Below, piece by piece: positions 39,247 to 48,703 of a stretch of 64,000 nt of DNA (positions are counted from its first letter, which is position 1; each line of letters begins with the position of its first letter). The notes below the pieces were generated by a model, which did no database searches, was not told where the DNA came from, and worked only from the letters and a program-made list of their open reading frames with translations. Source of the stretch: Tropicibacter sp. Alg240-R139 (lineage in GTDB: Bacteria > Pseudomonadota > Alphaproteobacteria > Rhodobacterales > Rhodobacteraceae); NCBI RefSeq assembly GCF_900537075.1, contig NZ_UNRA01000001.1, forward strand, positions 372,001-436,000, read 5' to 3'. The position numbers and the translations under genes are program-made.

Positions 39247-39983
39247 GCGCAAAGAACGTTCTCGTAACAGGGGCATCGTCAGGATTGGGCGACCAGTTCT
39301 GCCGCACACTGGCGGCAAATGGCTATACCGTCATTGCAGCCGCCCGCCGCAAGGACCGACTGGAGAGCTTGTGCAATGACATCTCAGAAGCCGGCGGCGT
39401 GGCGCATCCTCTCGCGATGGATGTCTCGGATGTGGAAAACTTTGCCATCGCATTGGACGAAGCCGAAGCGATGGCCGGACCGATCACCTGCCTGATCAAC
39501 AACGCCGGCACCTCGGTCAGCAAATTCGCCACCGACATGACGCCCGAGGATTTCGATGCCGTTATGGGGCTCAATCTTCGGGGCCCCTACTTCTTGTCTA
39601 CCGAGCTGGCCCGACGCTGGATCGCGCGCAACACAGGCGGCCGGATCGTCAACATCGGCTCGCTTTCCGACAGTCGCGCGATGCCGGGCCACACGGTCTA
39701 TGGCACGTCAAAGGCGGCGATTGCACGACTGACCCAGCAGATGGCGCGGGAATGGATCAACAAGGGCATCAACGTCAATGCGCTGGCGCCGGGATATATC
39801 CGCACCGAACTGAACGCGCCCTATTTCGACAGCCCAAATGGGCAAGCCGTCATCGCGCAATTCCCGCGCCGACGGGTGGGGGAACCAGCGGATCTGGACA
39901 AGGCCATCCTGTATCTGTGTGACCCCGACCAGCGTTTCCTGACTGGTCAGGTTCTGCATCTGGACGATGGACAAGGATTATAA
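39243..39983 (+). CDS. Short-chain dehydrogenase/reductase
   Basis: A 246-residue classical [11 protein letters not shown] (cofactor loop), NNAG, a catalytic Ser in NIGSLSDS and YGTSK (Tyr-x-x-x-Lys) are present. It starts in the ATGA overlap with the ACAD gene. Its likely role in this operon is oxidation or reduction at a hydroxyl or keto group of the acyl-CoA, as LvaD-type SDRs do; the substrate is inferred from context. Confidence 0.88.
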   Translation: MSAKNVLVTGASSGLGDQFCRTLAANGYTVIAAARRKDRLESLCNDISEAGGVAHPLAMDVSDVENFAIALDEAEAMAGPITCLINNAGTSVSKFATDMTPEDFDAVMGLNLRGPYFLSTELARRWIARNTGGRIVNIGSLSDSRAMPGHTVYGTSKAAIARLTQQMAREWINKGINVNALAPGYIRTELNAPYFDSPNGQAVIAQFPRRRVGEPADLDKAILYLCDPDQRFLTGQVLHLDDGQGL

Positions 39984-39987
39984 ACCG

Positions 39988-41742
39988 ATGAAATTCACGC
40001 TCGCCGCAACCTTTGCAATCGCCGCTGCCATCCCTGCGATGGCGCAAGAGGCCGCCCGTCCAAACATCCTGCTGGTATTGTTGGACGACGCTGGTTTCAT
40101 GGATTTCGGTGCCTATGGCGGCGATGCCGCCACCCCCAATATCGACGCGTTGGCCGATCGGGGCGCGATGTTTTCTAGGTTTTATATGTCGCCGCAATGC
40201 GGCCCGAGCCGGGCGATGCTGATGACCGGGCGCGACAATCACGAGGTCGGGTTAGGCTCGATCCCTGAAACCCTTTCCCCTGATATGCGCCAATACCCCG
40301 GCTATTCAATGCGTTGGGAAGACGGGTTGCCAACCATCGCCTCGCGCCTGAATGAAGAAGGATACCAGACCTTTATCTCGGGCAAGTGGGGCATCGGCGA
40401 TATCGGGCAGAACCTGCCGCACCGTTTCGGCTTTGACCGCTCTTTCGTGATCGACGCCACCGGGGGCAGCAATTACGACCACACGCCTTATGTGCCACTT
40501 TATAATACCACAAATTGGTATGAGGATGGCAAACCGACTACCCTGCCTGAGGGGTTCTATTCGTCTGAGGGCATCGTCGACCGGATGATCAATTATCTCG
40601 ACGAGGCCGACCCGCAAAAACCGTTCTTCAGCTTCCTGTCCTTCCAAGCAATCCACATACCGATCCAGGTCGCGCCGGAGTACCGCGACCGCTATGCAGG
40701 ACGTTTTGATGAAGGCTGGGAGGCGATGCGCAAGCAGCGGCTGGAACGCGCTGTCGACTTGGGACTGGTGCCCGAGAGCACGGAATTGGCCCCCCTGCCC
40801 GCTTCGTCGCGCGACTGGAAGAATCTGAGCCCCGCGGACCAGAGCTATTGGGCGCGGTCTATGCAGGTCAATGCTGGGATGCTGGAGGCCGCGGATCACC
40901 ATTTGGGCCGCCTGCTGGCGCATCTCGAGGCGCAAGGTCAGCTCGACAACACTCTTGTTATTGTGACCTCGGACAACGGACCGGAATCCAGTGGGATCGG
41001 CAATGCACCCGGCGCCGAAGGCGTGTTTCAGCGCTGGTGGATGCGGCAAACCGGGTGGAACCAGGACTTCGAAACACTGGGGGAGCGCAACACCATGACC
41101 TTTATCGGCGAGGAATGGGCCTCGGTTTCGGCCGCGCCTTTTGCGCTGTTCAAATTCACCGCGACCGAGGGCGGGTTGCGCGTGCCGCTTGTCATTGCGG
41201 GTCCGGACCTGCCTCAAACCGGCATTCTGGACGGCCGCGCCCATGTCACCGACCTGGTGCCAACCATGCTGGATATTGCCGGGCTGGACCCGGTAGCGCC
41301 CGACATTCGCGGCCGCAGCCTCTTGCCCATGCTCAGTGGTGCGCGCGCCGCGGTCTACGGCGACGACGAGGCGGTTGGGTTCGAGGTCAGTGGCAACGCG
41401 GCACTCTATCGTGGCAACTGGAAAATCTCGCGGATTCCGACACCGCTGGGTGATGGCAAATGGCATATGTATGACCTCGCGACCGATCCGGGCGAGACCA
41501 CGGACCTTGCAAGCGCCCGTCCCGAGCTGTTTCAGGACATGCAGAACGAATATCTCAGCTATGCCGACGAGGTTGGCGTGGTGCCTGTGCCTGCGGACTA
41601 CAACCCGTTCAAGCAGATCAAGAAAAACGTGGTCAGCAAAATGGCGCGCGAACACTGGCCTGGACTGCTTGTTGCCGGGCTGGTCTTGCTTACGATCCTG
41701 TTCTTTTCCTTCCGCTGGGTCGGGCGCCGGTTGCGCCCTTGA
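39988..41742 (+). CDS. Exported, membrane-tethered arylsulfatase (FGly type)
   Basis: A 584-residue type I sulfatase. A signal peptide (1-20, AIPAMAQ) leads into PNILLVLLDDAG, the metal-binding Asp pair. CGPSRAMLMTGR carries Cys71, the residue to be converted to formylglycine, in the consensus CxPSR. GKWGIGD is the second signature. A C-terminal helix (about 556-574) and basic tail should tether it to the inner membrane. ATG 39988 is chosen because the 39967 codon lies inside the SDR gene. It removes sulfate from an ester outside the cytoplasm. Confidence 0.88.
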   Translation: MKFTLAATFAIAAAIPAMAQEAARPNILLVLLDDAGFMDFGAYGGDAATPNIDALADRGAMFSRFYMSPQCGPSRAMLMTGRDNHEVGLGSIPETLSPDMRQYPGYSMRWEDGLPTIASRLNEEGYQTFISGKWGIGDIGQNLPHRFGFDRSFVIDATGGSNYDHTPYVPLYNTTNWYEDGKPTTLPEGFYSSEGIVDRMINYLDEADPQKPFFSFLSFQAIHIPIQVAPEYRDRYAGRFDEGWEAMRKQRLERAVDLGLVPESTELAPLPASSRDWKNLSPADQSYWARSMQVNAGMLEAADHHLGRLLAHLEAQGQLDNTLVIVTSDNGPESSGIGNAPGAEGVFQRWWMRQTGWNQDFETLGERNTMTFIGEEWASVSAAPFALFKFTATEGGLRVPLVIAGPDLPQTGILDGRAHVTDLVPTMLDIAGLDPVAPDIRGRSLLPMLSGARAAVYGDDEAVGFEVSGNAALYRGNWKISRIPTPLGDGKWHMYDLATDPGETTDLASARPELFQDMQNEYLSYADEVGVVPVPADYNPFKQIKKNVVSKMAREHWPGLLVAGLVLLTILFFSFRWVGRRLRP

Positions 41743-41765
41743 TCGGCCCTTACCCTAGCATAATA

Positions 41766-41782
41766 TGTCATACGAGCTGCCA
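41766..41782. promoter_or_regulatory. TGNCAT-type operator-like site (site D)
   Basis: TGTCAT-ACGAG-CTGCCA lies 17 bases before the DJ-1-like gene's start, close to its AAGGAG ribosome site. It matches TGNCAT-N5-ATGNCA with one mismatch (C for A). Confidence 0.5.
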
Positions 41783-41799
41783 ACTTAAGGAGAACCCCA

Positions 41800-42621
41800 A
41801 TGTCCTGGCTGAAAATCATCCTCATCGCAATTCCTGTTCTCACCATCGTGGTCTATTTCGGACTGCCGCGGGCGCTGAACATGATGGGCCTTCATCCGCA
41901 CTACGATATCCCCGAATATGATCTGGCCGGCAAACGCGCCCTGATCATCGCCACCAGCCAGGACACGCTGGGCGACACTGGCAAGGAAACTGGCGTCTTC
42001 GGTTCGGAATTGACCGTGCCCTACTATGCCTTCCTTGATGCGGGCATGGAGGTCGACCTCGTCTCGATCAAGGGCGGTGAGATCCCGGTTGAGCCGCGCT
42101 CGATGGGCTGGCCTCTGGGCACAGAGGCCGATTTCCGGTTCAAGAAAGACACGGTTGCGATGGCCAAACTGACGAACTCGATCTCTGTCAAAGATGTCGA
42201 CATCACCAAATATGACGCGATCTTCCTCGCCGGTGGTTGGGGGGCTGCTTACGACTTTGCTCAATCCGAGGATCTGGCAGCGCTCGTGACAGCGGCAAAT
42301 GCGGGCGGCGACGTGATCGGTTCTGTCTGTCACGGCGCATTGGGGCTGGTGAATGCCAAGAACACCGATGGCACACCGCTGATTGAGGGACGCACCGTGA
42401 CCGGTGTAACCGATACCCAGATCAATCAGCTGGGCATTTCGATAACCCCCAAACACCCTGAAACCGAACTGCGCGCCGCCAAGGCCAACTTCGAGGCCGA
42501 CACAGCTTTCCGCGACATGTTCGCCAACCATGTCAGCGTTGATGGCCGCCTTGTGACGGGTCAGAACCAAAACAGCGGTGCCGAGGCCGCACACCGGATG
42601 ATGGAATTGCTGTCCAAGTGA
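41800..42621 (+). CDS. Membrane-anchored DJ-1/PfpI family protein
   Basis: A 273-residue protein with an N-terminal membrane helix (about 5-22) and a class I glutamine-amidotransferase-like domain. The nucleophile elbow is SVCHGALGL (Cys177-His178), and Glu70 in the GSE strand fits the usual acidic partner. It resembles Hsp31/glyoxalase III-type DJ-1 proteins, which act on reactive aldehydes or repair. AAGGAG precedes the start. It lies among sulfatase and GST-fold genes and could detoxify an intermediate; that is inference. Confidence 0.82.
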   Translation: MSWLKIILIAIPVLTIVVYFGLPRALNMMGLHPHYDIPEYDLAGKRALIIATSQDTLGDTGKETGVFGSELTVPYYAFLDAGMEVDLVSIKGGEIPVEPRSMGWPLGTEADFRFKKDTVAMAKLTNSISVKDVDITKYDAIFLAGGWGAAYDFAQSEDLAALVTAANAGGDVIGSVCHGALGLVNAKNTDGTPLIEGRTVTGVTDTQINQLGISITPKHPETELRAAKANFEADTAFRDMFANHVSVDGRLVTGQNQNSGAEAAHRMMELLSK

Positions 42622-42713
42622 GAAAGACAGCCAATAGGCGGTCGGCGAGAGTGTCGGCTGCCTTTCAACCCTCCCTGAGATGCAATTCAACCAATTTACG
42701 AAAGAAACGTCCA

Positions 42714-43726
42714 ATGACCGATTACAAACTCTATGGCGGGTCGATGTCGCCCTTCTCGATGAAAATGCGCGCCTACATGCGGTATCGTCGCATCCGTTTC
42801 AATGGATCACGGACGAACGCGCCAATACAGTCGCGCAAACCAAAGTCGAAACCTATATGGTCCCGGTTCTGGAAGATCCCGAAGGGGTATTTCGCAACGA
42901 TTCCACCTTTATGATCGATCTGCTCGAAGAGCGGTTCCCCGACAGACGTGCCGAGCCGGAAGATGAGGCCGATGCCTTCCTTGCGTATCTTATCGAAGAT
43001 TTCGCCGACGAATGGCTACTTTGGCCGTTCTTCATGATGCGTTGGCGGCATGAGGAGGATCGCAAGTTCAACAGCCAATGGATCGTTTACGAATATCTGA
43101 GAGGTGACACGACAACGCCGCAATTTGACGGTTTTGCCACCATGTGGGCGGCTCGCCAGACCAAGCTCGTGCGCGCGACATGCGGCGAGCAAGAGATGTT
43201 CCCGCTGCATGACGAAAGCCTTGATGCGCTGTTGAAGATCACGGAACGCGCCTTTACCTCTGGCATGTTTCTTTTTGGCACGCGACCGTCGCGCGCTGAA
43301 TTCGCGCTTTATGGAATACTTTCACAACTCATTCTTGATCACACGCCTTCGGCGCACTTACGCCAGAACTTCAACTTCACCTATCGCTGGACGACTTTGA
43401 TGGAAGACCTCAGCGGCCGCGAAGGTGCGTGGCAATCCTTGTCGGCAGATCCTGAACGTCTCAAGTCCTCTCCTGTGATTGATCTGCTCAGGCTGAGCGC
43501 AAAATACCACTTGCCGCTTTTGCGCGCGAACAGGCGCGCGATGGACGCAGGAGAGAAAATGCTCAGTTTCCCGATCGATGACAGCACCTTTACCCGACGG
43601 CCCGCAGAGCGGCATCAAGGTTGCCTACCTGCCCTGCAGGATCGCTACCAAAGCCTGTCCGACGACGCGAAGGCCAATTTGAACAGCGTGCTGACGGATA
43701 CGGGATGCTTGGACTATCTGGCCTAG
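42714..43726 (+). pseudogene. Long GST-fold protein, frameshifted
   Basis: The N-terminus MTDYKLYGGSMSPFSMKMRA starts at 42714 in one frame; the continuation (FQWITDERANTVAQ and onwards) is one frame over. Adding a single C near 42794 (ATCCGT to ATCCCGT) restores an uninterrupted thioredoxin-fold N-domain and helical C-domain of about 337 residues. So the copy has a 1-base deletion, or the assembly has an error there. It belongs to the same long GST-like family as the genes at 45691-46851 and 48704-49535. If the frame is broken in the cell, only a useless N-terminal fragment would be made. Confidence 0.8.
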
Positions 43727-43796
43727 GCCCGACAGACCCTACAGGCCCGGCAGCGCAGCAAAGGCACCGAAAAGACTCTGATCTTGGAACAAATCA

Positions 43797-44492
43797 ATGA
43801 CAAAGCTTCCACCCCAACTCTCGATCGGCGTGCCTGCCGGTGCGATTGCGCCGGCGGCCATGGCGGTGGCTCCCTATTGGGCATGGCCCTGGATTGCTGC
43901 TGCGGCACTCTATGCTCTGTTTTTGAGCCACTATCAGAATTGGCGCGGCCCGCTGACACAGGCCGAAGTCGACGACGTCCTCAAGACCATCCAGCCCAAG
44001 AATGATCCTGACGGGTTTCGCGCCTTTCTCGAAACCGATGATGGCGGTGAGTTTTTCATGCTCAATCTCATGCTGTTTCCCGACGGCAAGATCGCGCATC
44101 CTGATACCGGCGCGCCGATCGAGCCGCGGACACTGGTGCAAAGCTACTCCCGACCATTTATCAAACAGCTGCTCCTGCGCGGCGGGCACCCTACACTTTT
44201 AATGATGCGTCATGGCGGGGATGTTGACAGTTGGGGGTCGACCGCCGAGAGCGGCGCACAATGGGGAGTGACCAACGTGATGCGCTATCGCAGTCGCCGC
44301 GATCTGGCAAATATGGCCGCCATGTCTGCCTTTGCGGGCATCCACCAGTTTAAGCGCGCAGCCATTCTCGAAAACATCAGCTACCCGAACAAGATGATGA
44401 TGACGGGTTTTGCCGGTCCGCGGCTTTTCATGGCGACGGCGTTAATCCTGGCCGCAGCGCTCGGCAATCTCGTCATTCAGGCGCTAAGTTAG
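43797..44492 (+). CDS. Membrane-anchored protein of unknown function
   Basis: A 231-residue protein not recognised with certainty. It has hydrophobic segments near residues 8-45 and at the C-terminus (about 208-229), so it should be a two-anchor membrane protein. In between, EFFMLNLMLFPDG and VMRYRSRRDLANMAAM resemble dimeric alpha/beta-barrel (DUF1330/EthD-like) strands, with the barrel perhaps facing one side of the membrane. There is no clear ribosome site. It is followed 61 bases later by DUF2855. Confidence 0.65.
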   Translation: MTKLPPQLSIGVPAGAIAPAAMAVAPYWAWPWIAAAALYALFLSHYQNWRGPLTQAEVDDVLKTIQPKNDPDGFRAFLETDDGGEFFMLNLMLFPDGKIAHPDTGAPIEPRTLVQSYSRPFIKQLLLRGGHPTLLMMRHGGDVDSWGSTAESGAQWGVTNVMRYRSRRDLANMAAMSAFAGIHQFKRAAILENISYPNKMMMTGFAGPRLFMATALILAAALGNLVIQALS

Positions 44493-44553
44493 CGAGAGGC
44501 GATATCTCCCAAGTTAATGATTTCGGGTTCTGACACAGAATGAGGATTTTAGC

Positions 44554-45639
44554 ATGACCACGATCACCGAGCTTTGGACCAACCGCACCGATTTGCGCGA
44601 CACCAAAACCGTCACGCTCCCCGCCCCCGAACTGAAAGAGGGCGAAGTTCTGATGAAAATCGAGAAACTCGGCCTGACCGCTAACAACGTCAGCTATGCC
44701 GTGACCGGCGATAAGATCGGCTATTGGGGTTATTTCCCCGCTGATGAAAACTGGGGCAAGGTGCCTGCTTGGGGCTTTGCCCATGCCGTAGAGAGCAACT
44801 GCGCTGAAATTGAGCCAGGCGAACGGGTCTGGGGCTTCTTCCCGCTGGCCAGCCATGTGGTGCTACGCCCGAGCAAGGTGACCGACAGCCGCTTTTTTGA
44901 CGCTGCCGATCACCGCAGTGCGCTGCCGCCGATGTATAACGCCTATATGCGCACGGGGCCGGAGCCTGAAATCCTGAACCAGTTTGAGGATGAGCGCTGC
45001 ATCCTTTTCCCGCTCTTCGCGACCTCTTATATTCTGTATGACTTTCTGATCGACAATGATTTCTTTGGCGCGGATCAGGTGTTGATTGGCTCGGCATCCT
45101 CCAAAACCGGCTTTGGTCTGGCGCATCTTCTGTTCAACGACAAGACGGTGGGCAAACGTGTTGCTGGGCTCACGTCGCAGGGCAATGTCGCATTTTGCGA
45201 AAAGCTCGGATGTTTTGACGAGATCACTGTCTATGGCGCGGAAAACGCGTTGGACGCATCTGTCAAATCCGTTTTTATCGACATGTCTGGAGATGTGCCT
45301 TTGACCATACGCATGCACGCGCATTTCACCGACAATATTCTGGCCACATGGGTTGTCGGTGCCACCCATTGGGAGGACGGCGGCAAACCGCCCAGCGACC
45401 TGCCGGGCGCAAAACCCGCCTTCTTCTTTGCCCCCACCCATATGGGCAAGCGCGACAAGGAATGGGGCCCGGGCAAGTTCTGGCAAAAGGCTTTTACCGC
45501 CAGTATCGGCGTGACACAGGACACCGCGTCGACGCTGGACATCGTGGCGCAGAACGGTGTCGACAAGGTCGCCGCGTCCTGGCTTGCGCTTTTGGACAAC
45601 AAAGTGCCCGGCAGCTCAGGGTTGATTGTCAGTATCTAG
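44554..45639 (+). CDS. DUF2855 family protein
   Basis: A 361-residue soluble protein. Its ordering (N-terminal GroES-like part, then LIGSASSKTGFGLAHLL as a Rossmann loop) is that of a zinc-free medium-chain reductase relative, known as DUF2855. A dinucleotide-linked reductase role is plausible, but no substrate is known. GAGG lies 11 bases upstream of the ATG. It is last in the plus-strand run that starts at the kinase gene and converges on a GST gene. Confidence 0.8.
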   Translation: MTTITELWTNRTDLRDTKTVTLPAPELKEGEVLMKIEKLGLTANNVSYAVTGDKIGYWGYFPADENWGKVPAWGFAHAVESNCAEIEPGERVWGFFPLASHVVLRPSKVTDSRFFDAADHRSALPPMYNAYMRTGPEPEILNQFEDERCILFPLFATSYILYDFLIDNDFFGADQVLIGSASSKTGFGLAHLLFNDKTVGKRVAGLTSQGNVAFCEKLGCFDEITVYGAENALDASVKSVFIDMSGDVPLTIRMHAHFTDNILATWVVGATHWEDGGKPPSDLPGAKPAFFFAPTHMGKRDKEWGPGKFWQKAFTASIGVTQDTASTLDIVAQNGVDKVAASWLALLDNKVPGSSGLIVSI

Positions 45640-45690
45640 GATCAGGACCTAGCCCAGAGCATTTCGCCTCCATCCGGTGCCAGGCCTGTG

Positions 45691-46851
45691 TCACAGGTTT
45701 TCTTGTTCCGAAGGTGCCTCAATCGGCTCCCATATCTCAAGATGGTCTTGCCACCCGACACGACGTGACACCCGCAGGTCGAGGAATGGTGCAAGGCCGC
45801 AACGCTCAAACAGGGTGCGCACTGTCGCTTGCGCCGCCTCGGGGGCATCATCGAAGGCGTCTGTCATGCGTTGCGAAAGGAAATGCCGGTAGGCCTTGAC
45901 CGGCCCCGGCATCTTGGCCCCGCGCAGTTCGAATTGCGTCATTGCGAAAACCCGGTGGCCTTCGATCACCTCGTTGGGTTGTTTCGCCAGCCACTTATCA
46001 CAATAGGCATGATGGGCGGCGTATTCGGCGGCGTATCCTTCGGCCACGTACTTAAGCAAAGACAGAAATGTGTCCGGCGGGTTTTCAAGATTCACCATGC
46101 CTGTGCCCCACGCCAGCGAAACAGCGTCCTCGATATCCTCGAACGCGTTCATCCGTTCGGTCCAGTCAAAGACAAAAGGCGCGCGTTCCTGCATCAGAGC
46201 CAGCGGGAGCCGGTCGCGCCCAAGGTGAGCAAACATCGGGCCAAACAGCGCGTAATCCGCGATTGTCGGACGCCCACCTAAGAGGTAGGGCATCACAGCG
46301 AAATGCGCGTTCAGCCGGCCGAGAAAGTCCAGATAGGCCGCCTCGATCTCCGCCGCGTTCTTGGCGTTTGCCCCGATCATCGCAGTATATGTGCGTAAGA
46401 GACCCGACAGCTTCTCGAAACCTGCGTCACTTTCCGCTTCGTTTTTGCCCAACGGTAGGGCGTCGCGGAAAATATGCCGAACAAATGGCGTTTGCTCAGG
46501 TAAGTTCCAGCGATAGTGCATCGCTGGACGCATGAGGCCCTCGTTGCCGAACAGATCGAATAGGCGGGCGACGACATTCAGTGCTTGGTCTTTGGGATAG
46601 ACCGAAAACCGGCTCTGTCCTGAGGCCTCAAAGTGGTCAATGATGCGCGCGCCATCCTGCAACAGCGTGCCATCAGGCAGTTCCACCACAGGTATGATAC
46701 GCCGCCCAATTGCGGGGTAGATTACCTTTAGAGCCCGCTCTGACCCCGGCGCGCGTTCCGTGAACGCAATGCGCTGATGGCGCAGATAGGACCGCACTCT
46801 TGCAGAGTATAGCGACAGCTTGCCGCCATAAAAAACCACTTGGTCCGTCAT
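45691..46851 (-). CDS. Long GST-fold protein (intact copy)
   Basis: A 386-residue protein with a thioredoxin-like N-domain (residues 1-85, FYGGKLSLYSARVRSYLRHQ, and the cis-Pro in RRIIPVVEL) and a large helical C-domain extending well beyond usual GSTs of 200-230 residues. It begins 21 bases after the sulfatase stop on the same strand, so the two are co-transcribed. GSTs of this type may conjugate glutathione to an electrophile or cleave an ether; the substrate is unknown. It is the only unbroken member of the three-copy family here. Confidence 0.82.
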   Translation of the reverse strand: MTDQVVFYGGKLSLYSARVRSYLRHQRIAFTERAPGSERALKVIYPAIGRRIIPVVELPDGTLLQDGARIIDHFEASGQSRFSVYPKDQALNVVARLFDLFGNEGLMRPAMHYRWNLPEQTPFVRHIFRDALPLGKNEAESDAGFEKLSGLLRTYTAMIGANAKNAAEIEAAYLDFLGRLNAHFAVMPYLLGGRPTIADYALFGPMFAHLGRDRLPLALMQERAPFVFDWTERMNAFEDIEDAVSLAWGTGMVNLENPPDTFLSLLKYVAEGYAAEYAAHHAYCDKWLAKQPNEVIEGHRVFAMTQFELRGAKMPGPVKAYRHFLSQRMTDAFDDAPEAAQATVRTLFERCGLAPFLDLRVSRRVGWQDHLEIWEPIEAPSEQENL

Positions 46852-46872
46852 GATTGTTCACCTTTCAGGCAG

Positions 46873-48516
46873 TTAATTCGGCCAGTAGACAAAGGCATCC
46901 CCCGCGACAAACTCGTCAGCCAGATGCTTGTCGATGGCTAGCGGGCCCGCAACGACCGACTGCGCCAGAGGTTGCGAACCCGCCCAATGCGCCTCGATCA
47001 GCGCGGTCAGTTCCGCCACCTTTTCCGGCTCTTCATCGATCAGGTTGGTTTGCTCGGTCGGGTCGTCATTCAGATTGAACAGCCAGCCTTGATCGAATCT
47101 CGGGTTGAGCTGCAATTTCCAGCCCCCCGCCTGCACCACGCGGTAGTCCGACGTCCCCCAATGGATCGCATCGTCGGGTCGTGTCAGCCGGTCCGACCCG
47201 GTCCAGAGCGGCGTCATGTCGTGCCCGTCGATATCGCGATCCACCGGCAGCGCCCCGCCCCCGGCGGACACCAGCGTCGGCATCAGGTCAAGATGCGTCA
47301 CCGGCGCGTCGATTTTTGTACCCGGAGCGATCTTGCCTGGCCATGTCACCGACATCGGGATTTTTAGCCCGCCTTCGAAAAACGTATTTTTCCAACCGCG
47401 ATAGGGCGCATTGACCCCGTCAACACCAATATAGTCCGCCGCGCCATTGTCGCTGGACAGAACCACGATCGTATTGTCGGCAATCCCTTCCGCCTCTAGC
47501 TTATCCATGATGCGACCCACCGAACGATCAAGCGAGTGCATCATCCCCGCATAGACCCGTTTGCGGTGGGGTTGGATATCGCCAACCGCTTCGTAATCCT
47601 CTTTCGTGGCTTGCAATGGCGTGTGCGCGCCCCAGTGCGCCAGATAAAGGAAAAACGGCCGACCCGCGTTGGCCTCAATGGCGCGCACGGCATGTTCAGT
47701 AAAATAGTCCGTCAGATAGCCCTTGGGCGCGAACCAGTCGCCACCACCCTGCATCACCGAATATTGCACCCGCGCCCACAAAAACTTGTCGAGGGACGAA
47801 AAGGGCAGCTTGGCATTGACCACGTTCGGGTCGTCGACCGGTAGGAAAAGCCCGCTGGCCATCATCAGATCTTCATCAAAGCCCTGGTCTTTGGGCCACA
47901 TGCCTTCCGCCCGACCCAGATGCCATTTGCCGATATGCATCGTGTGATAGCCAGTATCGCGCAAGATCTCGGCCAAAGTGATCTCGGACCCTGGCAGGCC
48001 GCGCGCGTCAAAGGTCGGGTTGGCCGCGTCGGCCGCCTTGTCATAGATGTATTCAGGCCGCCCCATGGAGTCGTAGTTGCCGATCATGGCGATCATCCGG
48101 CCCATGCCATCGGGCGTGGGCGTCACGTCATAGCCGGTGCTGGATGCATCGCGCCCTGTCAGGATCGCTGCCCGCGATGGCGCACAGTTGGCGTGCCCGG
48201 CATAGGCATTGGTGAAAATCGCGCCCTTGGCTGCAAGCCGGGCAATATTGGGCGTCGGGGTGATACCCTCGCCAAAGCCGCTAAGGTCATTGATGCCAAC
48301 ATCATCCAGCAGGATGAACACGATGTTGGGTTTGTTGACGGGCAAGGATTCGGTTTTCTCGGGCCCTTTTTCCCAAGTGACTGGACGGTTGGGCCCCGTC
48401 TCAGGGAGATCCCGGTTGGCCACAACATAAAGCAGGATATCCATCCGCTTTGCATATCCAACAACACCCGCCACAAGTATCAGCGCCACCGCGCCGAGAC
48501 TGATCTTTTTCCACAT
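46873..48516 (-). CDS. Membrane-anchored sulfatase (FGly type), second copy
   Basis: A 547-residue sulfatase with a non-cleaved N-terminal helix (about 5-21) that should anchor it facing the periplasm. NIVFILLDDVG supplies metal ligands, CAPSRAAILTGR holds Cys111 for formylglycine conversion, and GKWHLG is the second signature. The start at 48516 has GGGAGGACAAGGCCA before it. A good operator-like site (TGTCAT-ATCTA-ATGCCA) lies 35 bases upstream. The formylglycine-generating enzyme and a TetR gene are about 1 kb away. Confidence 0.9.
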   Translation of the reverse strand: MWKKISLGAVALILVAGVVGYAKRMDILLYVVANRDLPETGPNRPVTWEKGPEKTESLPVNKPNIVFILLDDVGINDLSGFGEGITPTPNIARLAAKGAIFTNAYAGHANCAPSRAAILTGRDASSTGYDVTPTPDGMGRMIAMIGNYDSMGRPEYIYDKAADAANPTFDARGLPGSEITLAEILRDTGYHTMHIGKWHLGRAEGMWPKDQGFDEDLMMASGLFLPVDDPNVVNAKLPFSSLDKFLWARVQYSVMQGGGDWFAPKGYLTDYFTEHAVRAIEANAGRPFFLYLAHWGAHTPLQATKEDYEAVGDIQPHRKRVYAGMMHSLDRSVGRIMDKLEAEGIADNTIVVLSSDNGAADYIGVDGVNAPYRGWKNTFFEGGLKIPMSVTWPGKIAPGTKIDAPVTHLDLMPTLVSAGGGALPVDRDIDGHDMTPLWTGSDRLTRPDDAIHWGTSDYRVVQAGGWKLQLNPRFDQGWLFNLNDDPTEQTNLIDEEPEKVAELTALIEAHWAGSQPLAQSVVAGPLAIDKHLADEFVAGDAFVYWPN

Positions 48517-48550
48517 TGGCCTTGTCCTCCCTGACCGGGGCAATTTATTT

Positions 48551-48567
48551 TGTCATATCTAATGCCA
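48551..48567. promoter_or_regulatory. TGNCAT-N5-ATGNCA operator-like site (site B)
   Basis: TGTCAT-ATCTA-ATGCCA, fitting the shared palindrome exactly, 35 bases before the start of the minus-strand sulfatase-GST operon. Overlap with the promoter would suit repression. Confidence 0.6.
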
Positions 48568-48669
48568 GTTTATCGTGGAAGATGAAAAGCGCAAGCCCGG
48601 TGTCGTTGCGTAATTCCGCAGGGTAAGTGCATGGCACCCACTGCATCGCAGCGCGCGATCCGCATATGT

Positions 48670-48686
48670 TGACATATAGCATGTCG
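48670..48686. promoter_or_regulatory. TGNCAT-N5-ATGNCA operator-like site (site C)
   Basis: TGACAT-ATAGC-ATGTCG lies 17 bases before the start of the broken plus-strand GST gene. It sits inside a wider near-palindrome (CGCATAT ... ATATGCG, 48661-48692). The left half overlaps a TTGACA that could be a -35 box. Confidence 0.55.
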
Positions 48687-48703
48687 ATATGCGCAAGGTC
48701 GAA

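Noticed and set aside
45684-45697. CCTGTGTCACAGG as a terminator between DUF2855 and the GST gene
   Set aside because: The stem is short with almost no loop and it overlaps the stop codon of the minus-strand GST gene.
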